From Sipunculus nudus (Eukaryota > Annelida > Sipuncula > Golfingiida > Sipunculidae), in contig CM049316.1 in the NCBI GenBank assembly GCA_026874595.1, positions 22,965,839 to 23,029,838 of the forward strand: a stretch of 64,000 nt of DNA, written 5' to 3'. Numbering within the stretch: position 1 is the stretch's first letter; every line of letters starts with the position of its first letter. The notes beneath the pieces were generated by a model. That model was not told the origin of the DNA. It worked only from the letters and a program-made list of their open reading frames with translations, and made no database searches. Of the stretch, positions 1-12,667 are shown in pieces. A program made the position numbers and the translations under genes.

Positions 1-540
1 AGGACAGAATATTCATAAAACCCAGGCTTACAAATTGCAATTGGTGTGTGCCAATAGGTCCAACAGCTCATTGGTCCACCAGCGCTCTGGTGCGACACTT
101 CATTTGTCCGACAGCTCACTGGTCGCATAGTCATCGAACAAATTGTCTGTCGGTATATAGTCCTTCATGTTCATGCCCTGTAGTAATCAGTTGCTTCGTC
201 GGACCTTTTGCGCATTAATTGGAATAATGAAAAGGTATCTGGATTTGTGGGTGTGTGTACGTGGGTTGGGATGGGGGGGGGGGATGAGGTGGTGGTTACA
301 GATATCACCGACGATGTCAGCCTCGTCCGACTTTTCCTTTATCCTTCCTGATATTCCTGTATTTTATGTTCTTTTTTATGTTCTTATGTTCTTTTTTTTC
401 TATAAGACATTTATTAATTAAACGTAATTTGTTTATTTCTCCATAATTCCAGGGCCTTTTCTAATTATTTTCGAAGGAGCTATCGCAGCGCCATCTGCCG
501 GCAACTACAATTGTGTATTAAGGCAGAAAACAGTTTGTTA

Positions 541-1038
541 AGGAGCGTTCACACCTATCCGTTTTTTTCCTTCCGCACCCGCATGCACCCGCTTCCGTCA
601 TCCGTCAATTCGAGTCAGTTAAAATTACACCGGGCATTCACACCTATCCGCTTCCGCACCCGCACCCGTCACACCGTCCGCACAAATCGGTCTGGGGCGA
701 TTCACGACGGAAGCGGACGACGGGTACGGACGGGAATCCATACTATGACGTAATATAATAGGGATATTCTGGTCTTCCCCTTGATAGAAAATGAAAAAAA
801 GTGGTTGATTTTCACTTTGAAAAGTTGGAACCTGCGCAGGAGCAATGACTCACTCTCTTGCTCGGGAAAGCTTTAATTATTATTGATATAATTAAAGGAA
901 TTTTATAAGTAAAATCATGCATATGAAGAACCAAAGTAGCGGGGCTGGGTAATTTGAAATAAAGACTGATAAGTCAATTGATATTAAATAAAGTTAATAG
1001 TAATCCCACGAAAAATAAAATATAACCTTTTATATAAA

Positions 1039-1116
<78 letters not shown>

Positions 1117-1344
1117 GTTTATATATATAATAATATATAATTTAAACATAATGTATGGAGAATAATTTAAGCGCCCTTGTGGAAACGGGGGTTTCAGAAT
1201 GAATCACAGTTCTAAACCTCAGATACACGAGTTAGGTCAAATTCAAGTTTAAGAGGGTTCATGGTAATACATTATTTGTTATTAGATTAGATTCGAATAA
1301 AATATCTCTATCTATCTATCTATCGATCTATCTATCTATCTGTC

Positions 1345-1406
<62 letters not shown>

Positions 1407-1487
1407 TGGAAAGGGTATACACAGAAAAGTGGTTCACTGTGTATACTCTTTCCATCTATAAAAAAAACAACAATGAACCAGCATGGC

Positions 1488-1547
<60 letters not shown>

Positions 1548-1641
1548 AACATACGTGGAAGATGGTGTATATTTTAATATAAAACAAAGGTTATGAGTGC
1601 GGGTGCGGACGGAAAAAGCGCGGATAGGTGTGAACGCCCCT
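541..1641. mobile_element. Harbinger-like non-autonomous element (copy 1)
   Basis: Imperfect terminal inverted repeats around GGRGCGTTCACACCTATCC bound the segment: the left end starts AGGAGCG at 541 and the right end finishes CGCCCCT at 1641. Each end is flanked by TTA (538-540 and 1642-1644), a 3-bp target duplication of the kind PIF/Harbinger elements make. Subterminal sequence is rich in CCGCACCCGC motifs, repeated again near 636. No transposase is encoded; the interior is mostly (TA)n and non-coding. The superfamily call rests on the TTA duplication and the end sequence. Confidence 0.7.
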
Positions 1642-2410
1642 TTACTCTGAATCAAGAGCTGAAACCATCCACACCCGTGCTCGGACGGGTATGTAATCCC
1701 GGCTAGTTGCTCCCGCCTCAATGAGTTCAAGAGAATGATATTCCCATTCTGTCTAAAATTAAGTAAAAATAACACTTAATGTCAGATTCGAAACAAAACA
1801 TATACAACCTTATCTTTGCGTAATGGCGAATTACCTTTCTTAAATGTATTTTTGACTTTACGAATGGACAGAATATTCATAAAACCCAGGCTTACAAATT
1901 GCAATTGGTGTGTGCCAATTGGTCCAACAGCTCATTGGTCCATCAGCGCTCTGGTGCGACACTTCATTTGTCCGACAGCTCACTGGTCGCATAGTCATCG
2001 AACAAATTGTCTGTCGGTATATAGTCCTCCATGTTCATGCCCTGTAGTAATCAGTTGCTTCGTCGGACCTTTTGCGCATTAATTGGAATAATGAAAAGGT
2101 ATGTGTATGTGTGGGTGTGTGTACGTAGGTTGGGATGGGGGGGGGGGGGGGGGGATGAGGTGGTGGTTACAGATATCACCGACGATGTCAGCCTCGTCCG
2201 ACTTTTCATTTATCCTTCCTGATATTCCTGTATTTCATGTTCTTTTTTATGTTCTTATGTTCTTTTTTTCTATAAGACATTTATTAATTAAACGTAATTT
2301 GTTTATTTCTCCATAATTCCAGGGCCTTTTCTAATTATTTTCGAAGGAGCTATCGCAGCGCCATCTGCCGGCAACTACAACTGTGTATTAAGGCAGAAAA
2401 CAGTTTGTTA

Positions 2411-2895
2411 AGGAGCGTTCACACCTATCCGTTTTTTCCTTCCGCACCCGCATGCACCCGCTTCCGTCATCCGTCAATTCGAGTCAGTTAAAATTACACA
2501 GGGCATTCACACCTATCCGCTTCCGCACCCGCACCCGTCACACCGTCCGCACAAATCGGTCTGGGGCGATTCACGACGGAAGCGGACAACGGGTGCGGAC
2601 GGGAATCCATACTATGACGTAATATAATAGGGATATTCTGGTCTTCCCCTTGATAGAAAATGAAAAAAGTGGTTGATTTTCACTTTGAAAAGTTGGAACC
2701 TGCGCAGGAGCAATGACTCACTCTCTTGCTCGGGAAAGCTTTAATTATTATTGATATAATTAAAGGAATTTTATAAGTAAAAACATGCATATGAATAACC
2801 AAAGTAGCGGGGGCTGGGTAATTTGGAATAAAGACTGATAAGTCAATTGATATTAAATAAAGTTAATAGTAAGCCCACGAAAAATAAAATATAAC

Positions 2896-2942
<47 letters not shown>

Positions 2943-3132
2943 GTTTATATATATAATAATATATAATTTAAACATAATGTATGGAGAATAAATTAAGCGC
3001 CCTTGTGGAAACGGGGGTTTCAGAATGAATCACAGTTCTAAACCTCAGATACACGAGTTAGGTCAAATTCAAGTTTAAGAGGGTTCATGGTAATACATTA
3101 TTTGTTATTAGATTAGATTCGAATAAAATATC

Positions 3133-3230
<98 letters not shown>

Positions 3231-3313
3231 TGGAAAGGGTATACACAGAAAAGTGGTTCACTGTGTATACCCTTTCCATCTATAAAAAAAAAACAACAAT
3301 GAACCAGCATGGC

Positions 3314-3374
<61 letters not shown>

Positions 3375-3541
3375 ATACGTGGAAGATGGTGTATATTTTA
3401 ATATAAAACAAAGGGTATGAGTGCGGGTGCGGACGGAAAAAGCGCGGATAGGTGTGAACAGAGACAGCGGATGACGGACGACGGATGACGGAAGCGGGAG
3501 CGGGTGCGGAAGGAAAAAAACGGATAGGTGTGAACGCCCCT
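2411..3541. mobile_element. Harbinger-like non-autonomous element (copy 2)
   Basis: This is the same element as at 541-1641, carried along by the tandem duplication, with the same TTA flanks (2408-2410 and 3542-3544). Its right end keeps two direct copies of CGGATAGGTGTGAAC (3445-3459 and 3521-3535). Copy 1 has only one, so copy 1 seems to have lost 76 bp between them. Confidence 0.7.
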
Positions 3542-3903
3542 TTACTCTGAATCAAGAGCTGAAACCATCCACACCCGTGCTCGGACCGGTATGTAATCCC
3601 GGCTAGTTGCTCCCGCCTCAATGAGTTCAAGAGAATGATATTCCCATTCTGTCTAAAATTAAGTAAAAATAACACTTAATGTCAGATTCGAAACAAAACA
3701 TATACAACCTTATCGTTGCGTAATGGCGAATTACCTTTCTTAGATGTATTTTTGACTTTACGAATGTGTACTTACAAAGAATGGTACGGGGCCTTATTTT
3801 GCCCACGGTTGCTCCCCGTCTTTTATCATATTATTGTTTGGCTGGTTTAACAAAATTAGTGTGTCACAAACTTCAAGTTACCAGTATGTTTTATAGGTTT
3901 TGG

Positions 3904-3906
<3 letters not shown>

Positions 3907-3978
<72 letters not shown>
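3907..3978. repeat. (TA)n microsatellite, example of many
   Basis: A pure TA tract. Similar tracts occur near 1039-1103, 1350-1404, 1495-1546, 2900-2950, 3178-3228, 3318-3370, 12617-12665, 16897-16949, 23708-23801, 25638-25688, 27211-27267, 33881-33903, 33942-34023, 38852-38892, 52525-52567 and 55346-55398. Reading frames of alternating Tyr-Ile across them are artefacts. Confidence 0.97.
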
Positions 3979-3981
<3 letters not shown>

Positions 3982-5443
3982 TAAAAATCGAATGACGACC
4001 ACCTCATAGAGTCAAAGATTGCATGGTGTTTACTTGTTGAGTTTGCTACCGCTCTCGTTTGGAATGGAATTTGGTAAGCTAGCATTAGAAAAAATAAAGG
4101 CAGTTACTTCCAACAAAAATAAAAAAAAAGAAAAACAAACCCCAGCAGAGGCACAACAATTTCTAAGCGTGCAGGCACTGCTCGTCTATTTCATTCTATA
4201 AAAATCAATCTAGGTTATATATGGCATTAACTATTAATGTAACTAGTGTTGTAGCCAGTTGTGCCTTAATCAGAATCCGAGAGGTTCGACTCGAAATCAT
4301 TTCTTTTGAAAATCGCATTATAGTCGGAGTCCAATAAAATTCTTTATAAGCACTTTCAATGTAAATTTGATATTATCATATGTATTTGTTCAGTTTTTAA
4401 TTTTTTTTTTCACTTTAATGTTTAATTATATTTGGCTCCTGAAGCGAAACTGAAACTGTACATGATCTGTCCTATTTTTTATTATATCAGTCTTATGCAT
4501 GTTTTCCATTCTGAATTTCAGATTGTTGTTTGCTAAAATAAAATCGACTTGGCCTCGAGTCATATAGGCCTACAGTCGAGTACAAGGTTGAAGATTCAAA
4601 GGCCCCAGGGACCAATACCCAGCCCGAGTCCTTGAAAACGTGTCCTACATCACTAATTGTAACAGAAACGGTTAACTTTGAAATATTTCTTACGCAGGGC
4701 TAGGTAGAAATACTTAAACCGGACATGTAATTAATGATGTTTCTTGATTGCTGGAACACAGATAATTCGCCATGAAGTTTAATTGTCATCAGTACTTTTC
4801 TTCTTGGTGGGGCGGGGGTGGGTGGTGGTGGTGTTAACAGGATTACAAACGAATTTTGGTGCAGATCAATATAAAGTGTAAATTGCGAAGTTTTGTTTTG
4901 CCTTGGCGGAGGTTTGCGGTCTACAAAGTACCATTCTGGCATACACATTCGTAGAAAATAAAGTGAAAGTCATCTTAGGATTGATCAACGCGTCCTAGCC
5001 AAACAAAAGAAAATTGCTCTACGGATACGCCGCTCACAGCTTTTGTGGATCATTTTTTGGCAAATTAAGTCCTCAGTAATATCGTTTATTGTGCTGTGGC
5101 ACAATTCCTTTAAAGAATTCTATAAGGTATGATAAATGGACTACATGTTGTGCTTATCATATGCACCATTTCAAGAACTAAAGGTATTTTTTTACTTTCT
5201 TGGTAAGCTGCAAATTCAACTTATTGTACTTCGATCGGCAAAGGAAAAAAAATCGCCCGCTCGTACCATATTCTCTATTCCAAGAGACCGCAGCGCAATA
5301 TTTTTTTGTGACCTTGGGTAAAATGATAAACTTTTGTTGTCCTCAGTGATAAATGACATTGTGTTTCAAAGATCAATTTAATGGTTATATACCGGAGTGA
5401 TATATCAGAGTAAGGAGGACACTATTTGTTGTCTTATTAATTA
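3979..5443. other. intergenic, no gene seen
   Basis: AT-rich sequence downstream of the protease gene. Only short frames without recognisable motifs occur, and no repeat structure stands out. Confidence 0.6.
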
Positions 5444-5449
5444 TTTATT
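5444..5449 (-). promoter_or_regulatory. poly(A) signal AATAAA of the protease gene
   Basis: AATAAA on the minus strand lies 16 nt after the protease stop codon, giving a very short 3' UTR. The position is right for cleavage roughly 10-30 nt further on, but the cleavage site is not visible from sequence. Confidence 0.6.
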
Positions 5450-5465
5450 GTCAACAGACTTGTAT

Positions 5466-5621
5466 TTAGTTGGCATCGATCCAGCTGCGGAAATAGCTGA
5501 CACGAGCGTACACAGATGGGTACGCAGTCATACAGGAGTCGCTGCTGGTTCCAACACCCCATGAGGTCACACCGATCATCAGCCCGTTGCTTGCATGAGT
5601 CATCGGGCCGCCAGAGTCACC
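5466..5621 (-). CDS. protease exon 6: nucleophile Ser, stop
   Basis: Opens exactly at GDSGGP (catalytic Ser221), then VTSWG and YPSVYARVSYFRSWIDAN, with TAA at 5468-5466. The acceptor is GATAAG with a weak pyrimidine tract, but the frame and homology leave little doubt. Confidence 0.95.
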   Translation of the reverse strand, partial: GDSGGPMTHASNGLMIGVTSWGVGTSSDSCMTAYPSVYARVSYFRSWIDAN

Positions 5622-8600
5622 CTTATCAAATAAAATACATAAAATTATAATAAATATAATAATTTATAAATATGTATATAATATAATGATTAAAATATAT
5701 ATATAAAGTAATGAAACGGAAAGATACTTGAAGAAAATAAAAAATTCAAAAACGATTGTCTCAAAATTGCTGCAAATTGGTACACACACACACACTATTG
5801 TTCTACGGCTTCTTCGAACAAAAATGTGCAAACGGGGGATTTTTAATTATTATAACCCAAGATACTGCAGGTGTAATTCAACAATCCTGCCAAGAAAATT
5901 CACAAAAATTGGCCTCCGATATTGAAATGATGTAAATGATCAACTCAAAGTCACAGCTTTCAGAATTCTGTTAAGGTATATGTGCCATAGTAGAAATTTA
6001 AAATAGCAACAATCACCGAGGACCTGCTCTTTATTTGCAATGTGGGTCACGGAAAAACATACGAGCCAATCCGTAGAACAAATATTTTTTTTAATTATGG
6101 CGTTTATGAAACTCGATAGTCCACTTTTTTCCTGTTCTGCAAATAGCTTCCAAACTGTAATTTTTAAACTATAAGGTAGACCATTCTGTTATTTAAATTG
6201 CGACCCAAACCTTGGATATGTCCCTCTAATAACACCACCAAATACCAACCTGGCAAGAGCCGGATCCTCCGCCGTGGACACAGATGTGCATGCTACTGAC
6301 GCCTCCGGCGAGGTTACTAGGCATCCGGGCTTTGCAATCATCTTCGGAAAGAACAGTTATCGCTGCATAGTTCAAGGTATTAGAACCTGAGCTTGAGGTG
6401 CCACCTTGAAAAATAAAAAAAAGTAGTTTTCCAACATAGTAAATAATAACACTAAGCCTATCGGTCACACAAAAATTATTTCAAGAATATTGCTGTAACA
6501 GAGTTTTGCATTGTTTTAAATTTTCTTCAGGTTGGTTAAATGTTTTGATTTCCATTTACACAAGCGCAATCCAGAGAAATACATGAACCGTACAGAGATA
6601 GCTTGACGTCAGTCCCTCTTACCGAATAAGCTGCACAATGTATAGATACATGATTTGAGAGTTTACACTTCCCGGAAAGCACTAGTAAGCAAATGATAAA
6701 AACGTATCAAACGTGAATGCTATTATACATTATCAAATCCAAATGTAAATGCGATACACATTTTGGAGAAAAAATTGCAAATGATATTGCCTTTATACTT
6801 TACATTGGAACCTGTTATCAAGGTTCGTGAGTATATTGTAACGGAAAAAAACTATTCTATATGCGTAGCTGAAATCATTGTAAGTAGAATTAATATAACG
6901 AAAAATGTAAATACTGGAAGCTCTACATTTCAATGCAAGTGCAGTGTGACTAGTAGTTCTGCTTTTAAATATAAATGCAGATGCAACGCTTTCAAATGCA
7001 ATATTATTGAAAATACATGTGTATTTTAACACATGCCTGAGTAACAATAATAATTACGTGCTAATTATTTCTATCACTATACAAGCACTACTGTGCTGGT
7101 CTTTTTTCTGCGAATGGCATTATAACCATATTAACAATTCGCTCCACGTAGGGGTGTCCATCATTTTGGCTTGAAATATAAACTGCTAATATCTCTGTTA
7201 AGTACGTTACAATCACGTGAGTTAAACATTAGGTTTCATCCCAAATAACTATTTCAATCGATTTTTTTAGATACTTTGCCTGAAAAAATGCCTAAATAGG
7301 AAGTTCATTTTATTATTTTTTTGTAACTTCTAAATTGAAATAATACGTTTGCCGAATAGTGACACATTGTATACGAGTACTCCGGATATGAAAACGAAGA
7401 ATTTGTTTCGAACTATTCTATTATTTTATAATTTGTGACACTCTGGATGCTTCTTCCTGAAACTAGATGGCGTCTTTTAACTTGATGGTGTCAAGTACTA
7501 CCGTCATCCCGTTAACATCAATAGATGTAATACCCTAATCAATTCAGTGAATGTATCGAGACAAGAAGACAGGCTTTTCTCAAATATCAAATAAATTGTG
7601 AGTAGGGTACTGTGTTGGTACATTACGAAATGAATGCCGGAATACAATCATTTCTAGAGTTAATCTGCAAATTAATAATTCCAGTAATAGATGATCCCCC
7701 TTGGTAGAGCCGGCTACAGCAAGACGTTGGATGCTAGGATTTTGTATCGTTAGACAGGACAAGCTGCAGGGAAAACAATAAACATTGTACTTGTTGGTAG
7801 GGCCATTGAATGTATATAAGAACTATATATTGTTTCAATATACAGGTACATTACTTGTTTTTCCCCAACCGGAAATGTAGACAGTGTTTCCCGCGTAAGT
7901 TCCGGCACTTGAAGATGGCAAGGTTGCGTAACCAATGGATCCCCCGGAGAAGATGGCGGAGGCCAATGCTAGCGTGCAGATGTCATTGGGGACACCTGCA
8001 CTTGACCCACTGTAATTTGGATGCTGAAATGATACATACTTAATTAGATTAAGGCTCACTCTAATAAAATCCTATGGTATTCACTCTGAATTTCGAGAAA
8101 AAACTGTATCCGGTTAAAATTTAATAGAATAAACATTTTGACGCAAATAAAAATCTGACCAGTTGAAATATTTAATATGTTATATTTGCCATTTTAATCA
8201 TTTATGCCTATTTATATTTTACATTTAACATTTTTTATCAGTTTATTAACAATTTTTGCATAAGAAATAAGAAATAATCGATTGTTTTCCCAATGAAAGC
8301 TTTTTAAAGTGAAGTTAATTTAATCTAATAAAGCCAGAAATCTAATGTCCTCGAAATTAACACTGAACCCGGGGGGGGGGGGGGGGGTTGGTTATCTTCA
8401 TTAGTTGATTTATGGGTTAATATCCAATGCATCATCTATAAATTACTAAAAGAAGCACTAACTAAAATATAAAGAAAAATAATAATTTTCTCCTTTCTGT
8501 ATTACAATTTCCTCTTCTATCCAGTATCAGCCAGAATGATTATTTTACCAGCCATTTGTTGTAATTTTTCTTTACGAATAAAAAATACTATTAAATAATA

Positions 8601-11600
8601 ATAGTTCGTTCGAAAATCTGGTAAACACCAATTACCTCACGGATAACGCTGACGGTGGCCTGGCCTTCATGGTTAGATGGGCTCAGTGTGGTGGCTCCAG
8701 CACGGACACGGAATCCAACCCTGTTTAAAGGATATTATCTGGGAAATTAGGCTGGTTCTAATTTTTCCATTAGATGAGTACTAATTAATTGCAAGTAATA
8801 TTTTCTTCTTTTTATATCTTCAGGTATAGTATAATGTTTTGCACATTAATGTGAAATATGTTTAAAGCATATACATTCACCTAGAGTATTTCACTAAACT
8901 GTACTCTGTAAAAACTTAATATTGTGTTTGGGTTATAATTCTAATATTACGAATGGAATTAACACGAATTTGTAAATATAATTACACGGTGAGCTTCAAA
9001 ATGTAATCGCATTATAAGTGCGCAAAAAAAGGAAAAAATTTAGTGATAATAACCCGCGTAGGGAAAGTGCTTGTAATATCGCCCACCGTGGTGACGGTGA
9101 CCTTACCTTCCGTCAGTACAATGAGCAGCTGTGAGGGCCTTGCGGGAGCTGAGCAGGCTGGCGCCACATGTGTGGCTATATCCGAAAAACCAGTCCTCGT
9201 GCTGGAGTGACAACTGAAAGGGGAACTGGCCCTTGGATGCAGGAGAGCCGTTCACAATCCTTGGTACGTCAAAGCTTGCGAAGAACTCCGTGCCAGAGCG
9301 AGGGCGTGCCTCAACTGTTTAATACAATATTAGACTTAACCACTTGTATTGAAGCCTCAGTGGTCATATCTGATTTAACAAGTCAAAAATGCTTTAATTC
9401 ATGTAAGAGTGAAAAGTGGCATTTACATACTCTGATTGCCTATTTTTTCGTGAGCGTCTTAATTTTGCGATATTCGCGAATGGGAAATAATCACGAATAT
9501 AATTACCTCGGTAATAAAATAAAACATGCAATTAGATAAAAAAAGAATGGGATGTGGGGGGGGGGGGGGTTAAGTTTGCACACACGGATTAGTTATCACA
9601 CCTCATGAAACATGGTTCGCCAATCAATCTACGCATAGCGAAGGAACCGACCAATGCAAACACGCATTAGTATTATAAAACATGCGGTAATCACCCGGGA
9701 ATACATCGACTGTGACACTGGTCCTAATAGTATGACAGTAACAGAAATGAATGAATTATTGTGAGATATATTCTTGTTTTGTAATAAAGACAAATAATGC
9801 TGTGCTCAAATTTTAAAGTTTCTGGTGCGAAAATGAAATTTATTTTTCTCCATGAGGATAATCAGACGAATAGTGAAGTAAGAATGGCTGACACGTTATT
9901 TATGTATATTTCACCGGAAGAACTCAAAATGCAGCAGCGTCATTCCGTAATAAATAAGGAAGACATTATTGATATAACTCATTAATAACTAATACTATAG
10001 GTGACACAAATGTATTACCAGGTCATGTTAAATGGAAACCTCATAGAATAAAAAGTATAGTCATGGACACAGAGTTAATATTAAATAATGTAGTAATTTG
10101 TATTTATTGTTGTTATTGGTTGTGTTGACATAGGCCGGTGGATCGTTCTACAGGAGTTGTTTATTGTGTTAAGTAATTGAATTTACTACACTACTGTTTA
10201 TAATGCTTAGCTGTCAGAAATTTTCTAGAGGATCGAGGTTTTCTAGAACCCTTGTTGATAATTTCCAGTAGACAGGTTTGAAAATACCTGAAATTAGTAG
10301 AATGACTAGAACGTTGGAGAACATAATAGAAGAAAGGTATTGAGAAAGGAATATAAGGATCGGCCCACTGCCGTCTCGACGGTCAAGAAGTGAGTTATAT
10401 ACTTAGTCCGTGTGCATTTTTGACAGGACATGTCGTGTGAGCTGGAGTTTGTTGCGCGGAACAGGACTTGTGGTTAAATCCCGCGACAGGACTATACTGG
10501 CCCTGGAGATCTGTTATATGTTAAGTCGAACTGGGTATTGGAATACTGCGAAAAAGCTTAATATGTTTGTATTTGTGAAAACATTGTGTTTTTGAGACTG
10601 GAGCCAGTCAACGGCGGGCGTGATTGAATGGAATGACTTGGTTTCGTTATCCCTAGATGGTGTTTGGATATTCTGGACTTTGGCGTGGAAGTTCACGGGA
10701 GAGATATGTTTGCTGTGTGTGTGGCGTGTCATTAGGACACTGATACATGACCAACGCAAACATTTTACTCATAGAAGAGGAAACTTCCATATCTATCTCA
10801 TGATTCATCGTAATTAAATTCCAGTCTCTTATATTATCACTAAACGACCATACCATCATGCACCCATGGGACTGGCCAAAAGTGGTCTTAAAGCACATGT
10901 GGTCAGGTCAACCAGTCTGAATGTGTTTGGTTCACTCAAATTTACTCAATGCCAGTCTTAATAGACAAGTGGTGTTTTAGACAGGTGGTCTTTAAGACAG
11001 GATCAACTGTATATAATTACCTCCGCTAAGCAAGGGATATGTTTTGCCGGCGTTGGTTTTCTTGCATGTCTGTCTGTTTGTTTGTCTGTTAGCAAAAAGT
11101 AGCAAAAAATACTCAAAAGTTATTAACAGATTATGATGATATTTGCAGGTTATCTTGGCTATGATACAAGGAACAATTGATTAAATTCTAAGGTTGATCC
11201 GGATCAACATCTTGATTTAGGATTGATTAAAGGGAAAATGTTGCATTTGACAATGCTATATTGGGGTAATGAGCTCCGTTGGTGGAGGTCTCCGTCCCTG
11301 AGTGCAAATTTATAGTTTGCGTTATATTTCAACCGAAATTTCATATTCCATTCTCATAAACATATGAGATTTTCTTCAATTATACTATGAAATTTCCATC
11401 CCAAAACACTATCGTGAAATCCCATCATTTATAGCATAATTCGCCCACATATATAAAAAAAAAGTTCAAATCGTCTGCGATTATGGACAATTTTTTGTTA
11501 TAAATTCCATATGTACACATTGATTTTGTACGAGAGTAAACGATTTCCGATGTTATGCCACGGCGCTTCCACAATTTTTTTAATTGGAAGAAACCCCTAA

Positions 11601-12205
11601 TTTTTTAATATTCTGCGACTTCCCTTGAAATGCTATGACAGAAACTTGTCATGTCTTAATTGGGTGGGTTCAGACGCTTCAATTTCCTCTCAGTTTTTTC
11701 ATTGATATCGTAGGAATCCTAAAATGGCACCATGTCGGACGTAAAATTTTGTGAAGGTATCCGCCTCTTTTTTAATGCTTGTTTAACTTACTATGACTTA
11801 CATCTGCTTAATCCAATTCCGATTTCAGGATCACGCGACAGGGGCTTACAAGCGATAATCATGCTGTCAACGAGGCTGGGTGTAACATTCCTGCGGGCCC
11901 TGGGTGTGTCATTCTTATTAGTTGGTCATAATACCGAGGAACCCCCGAAAGGCAGACTCGTTAGTGAAAGCATAGTCGCTCCATTAAGCCTGGGTGGGAG
12001 TCGACCGTGAAAAATATTATATATTATATTCGACCTCGAAATCTGCCTACCCCAAAACAAGGGAAGCTGGTCATTTGTGAGACCTAACTCAGACATTAAG
12101 AGAATTCCGTATACTATTGTCCAATCTGATTAATTAAAAAAAATTCAGTTAAGAGTGAGGGTTCTTACCGGCAGCCAGAAAGCAGAGGGCGAGGATCTTC
12201 CACAT
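5466..12205 (-). CDS. S1-family chymotrypsin-like serine protease zymogen, 6 exons, 269 aa
   Basis: A secreted endopeptidase precursor assembled as complement(join(5466..5621, 6250..6404, 7855..8023, 8636..8720, 9107..9314, 12169..12205)). All introns are GT-AG with consistent phases. Residues 1-15 form a signal peptide (MWKILALCFLAAVEA) and 16-31 a propeptide ending in Arg; R31|IVNG is the activation site. The triad is His77 (TAAHC), Asp124 (NDI) and Ser221 (GDSGGP). By chymotrypsin numbering residue 189 is Gly, 216 Gly and 226 Ser, so trypsin specificity is unlikely; chymotrypsin-, elastase- or collagenase-like cleavage is my inference. Cysteines sit at the usual 42/58-, 136/201-, 168/182- and 191/220-type positions only in part: C62/C78, C190/C208 and C217/C248 pair well. 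Length is normal for the family. The short promoter-to-ATG distance and short 3' UTR suit a highly expressed digestive enzyme, but tissue is unknown. Confidence 0.95.
6250..6404 (-). CDS. protease exon 5: S1 pocket segment
   Basis: Encodes residues 167-218, including the C190...C208 loop and GSGSCQ just before the nucleophile exon. The residue at chymotrypsin position 189 is Gly. The acceptor is TTTTTCAAG and the donor CAG|GTTGG. Confidence 0.95.
7855..8023 (-). CDS. protease exon 4: catalytic Asp and SGWG motif
   Basis: Starts HPNYSG and carries PNDICTLALA with catalytic Asp124, then YISGWGKTS. The acceptor is ATTTCAG. The donor GTAATG falls after ACA A, phase 1, which removes the read-through tail. 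Confidence 0.95.
8636..8720 (-). CDS. protease exon 3
   Basis: Encodes residues 82-110 (R/VGFRVRAGATTLSPS...VIRE), the stretch between the catalytic His and Asp. The acceptor is AAACAG and the donor GAG|GTAAT, phase 0 at the end. Confidence 0.93.
9107..9314 (-). CDS. protease exon 2: propeptide, activation site, catalytic His
   Basis: The acceptor CAG lies just before TTGAGG. The exon encodes propeptide residues 13-31, the IVNG amino terminus of the mature enzyme, GASLLSS and the TAAHC motif with catalytic His77. It ends in phase 2 at a GTAAGG donor. Intron 1 upstream is 2.85 kb. Confidence 0.95.
11020..11325. repeat. dispersed ~300-bp repeat in protease intron 1
   Basis: Begins ATTACCTCCGCTAAGCAAGG, passes through TGTCTGTTTGTTTGTCTG and TGATCCGGATCAACATC, and ends near GGTGGAGGTCTCCGTCCCTG. 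I recall closely similar short repeats in several animal genomes. It has no coding capacity. The GATCCGGATCAAC module reappears at 13850-13905 and 14390-14470. Confidence 0.6.
11925..12012 (-). mobile_element. decayed SINE body fragment in protease intron 1
   Basis: ACCGAGGAACCCCCGAAAGG through GGGAGTCGACCGTGAAAAAT matches the body of the SINE at 61135-61400. The tRNA-like head is missing. Confidence 0.6.
12169..12205 (-). CDS. protease exon 1: start codon and signal peptide
   Basis: The ATG is at 12205-12203, followed by 12 codons of hydrophobic signal sequence. The exon ends in phase 1 at a GTAAG donor. This ATG is chosen because it lies about 45 nt below a TATA box and opens directly into the signal peptide. 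Confidence 0.9.
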
Positions 12206-12249
12206 GGTTCCGGTTCGGGTGCTGTGCGCTCTGGTTGTTACAGCAGCAC

Positions 12250-12258
12250 CCTTTTATA
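12250..12258 (-). promoter_or_regulatory. TATA box of the protease gene
   Basis: TATAAAAGG on the minus strand, 44 nt before the protease ATG. A start site about 30 nt downstream would leave a 5' UTR of only 15-25 nt. Confidence 0.75.
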
Positions 12259-12617
12259 ATCGCTGGGTGGTCCATATCTGAAGGGATTGGCTAAAACACC
12301 TGTTTTTTCGCAAGTCCCAGATCTCATGTGCGTGTGTACCATATACCCCCACTGCGATAAGATATATATTTTATTGCCTGACAACACAGAAACTAGACCC
12401 AGTACCAAAGAACATTTGAAGTTTGTACTTACAAGTGAACGTTTATATCACTGCGTTTTTCTGTTCCATTGAATACCTTGATATAAAAGGGTACCAACAG
12501 CATTAGACCAATATGAACCAACCAATCAGACTGATAAACTATTATCGTAATGATCTATATCTGTGATGAAATGGCTCTTTGTGTTCGTGAATTGACGATT
12601 TAATATTCAAAATTTAT

Positions 12618-12659
<42 letters not shown>

Positions 12660-12667
<8 letters not shown>

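Larger units (their letters stand above)
1..3757. repeat. tandem duplication of a ~1.87-kb segment, two copies
   Basis: The sequence beginning GACAGAATATTCATAAAACC near base 3 starts again near 1866 and runs in parallel to about 3757, where both copies end in TTGACTTTACGAATG. The copies are nearly identical outside (TA)n and (TCTA)n tracts, poly-G length and a 76-bp indel, so the duplication is recent or is an assembly duplicate. The left end is cut by the window edge, so further copies may lie upstream. Short reading frames inside come from TA and TATC repeats or simple sequence. I see no gene. Confidence 0.93.

Noticed and set aside
1328-4085. Long frames of alternating Tyr-Ile and similar, both strands
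   Set aside because: They are translations of (TA)n tracts; the same occurs at 16845, 23673, 27128, 33929, 52460 and 55234.
9168-9539. 123-aa plus-strand frame
   Set aside because: It is antisense to protease exon 2, whose minus-strand frame has catalytic motifs and splice sites.
12479-12500. Plus-strand TATAAAAGG as a divergent promoter
   Set aside because: No coding exon or start context follows on the plus strand.
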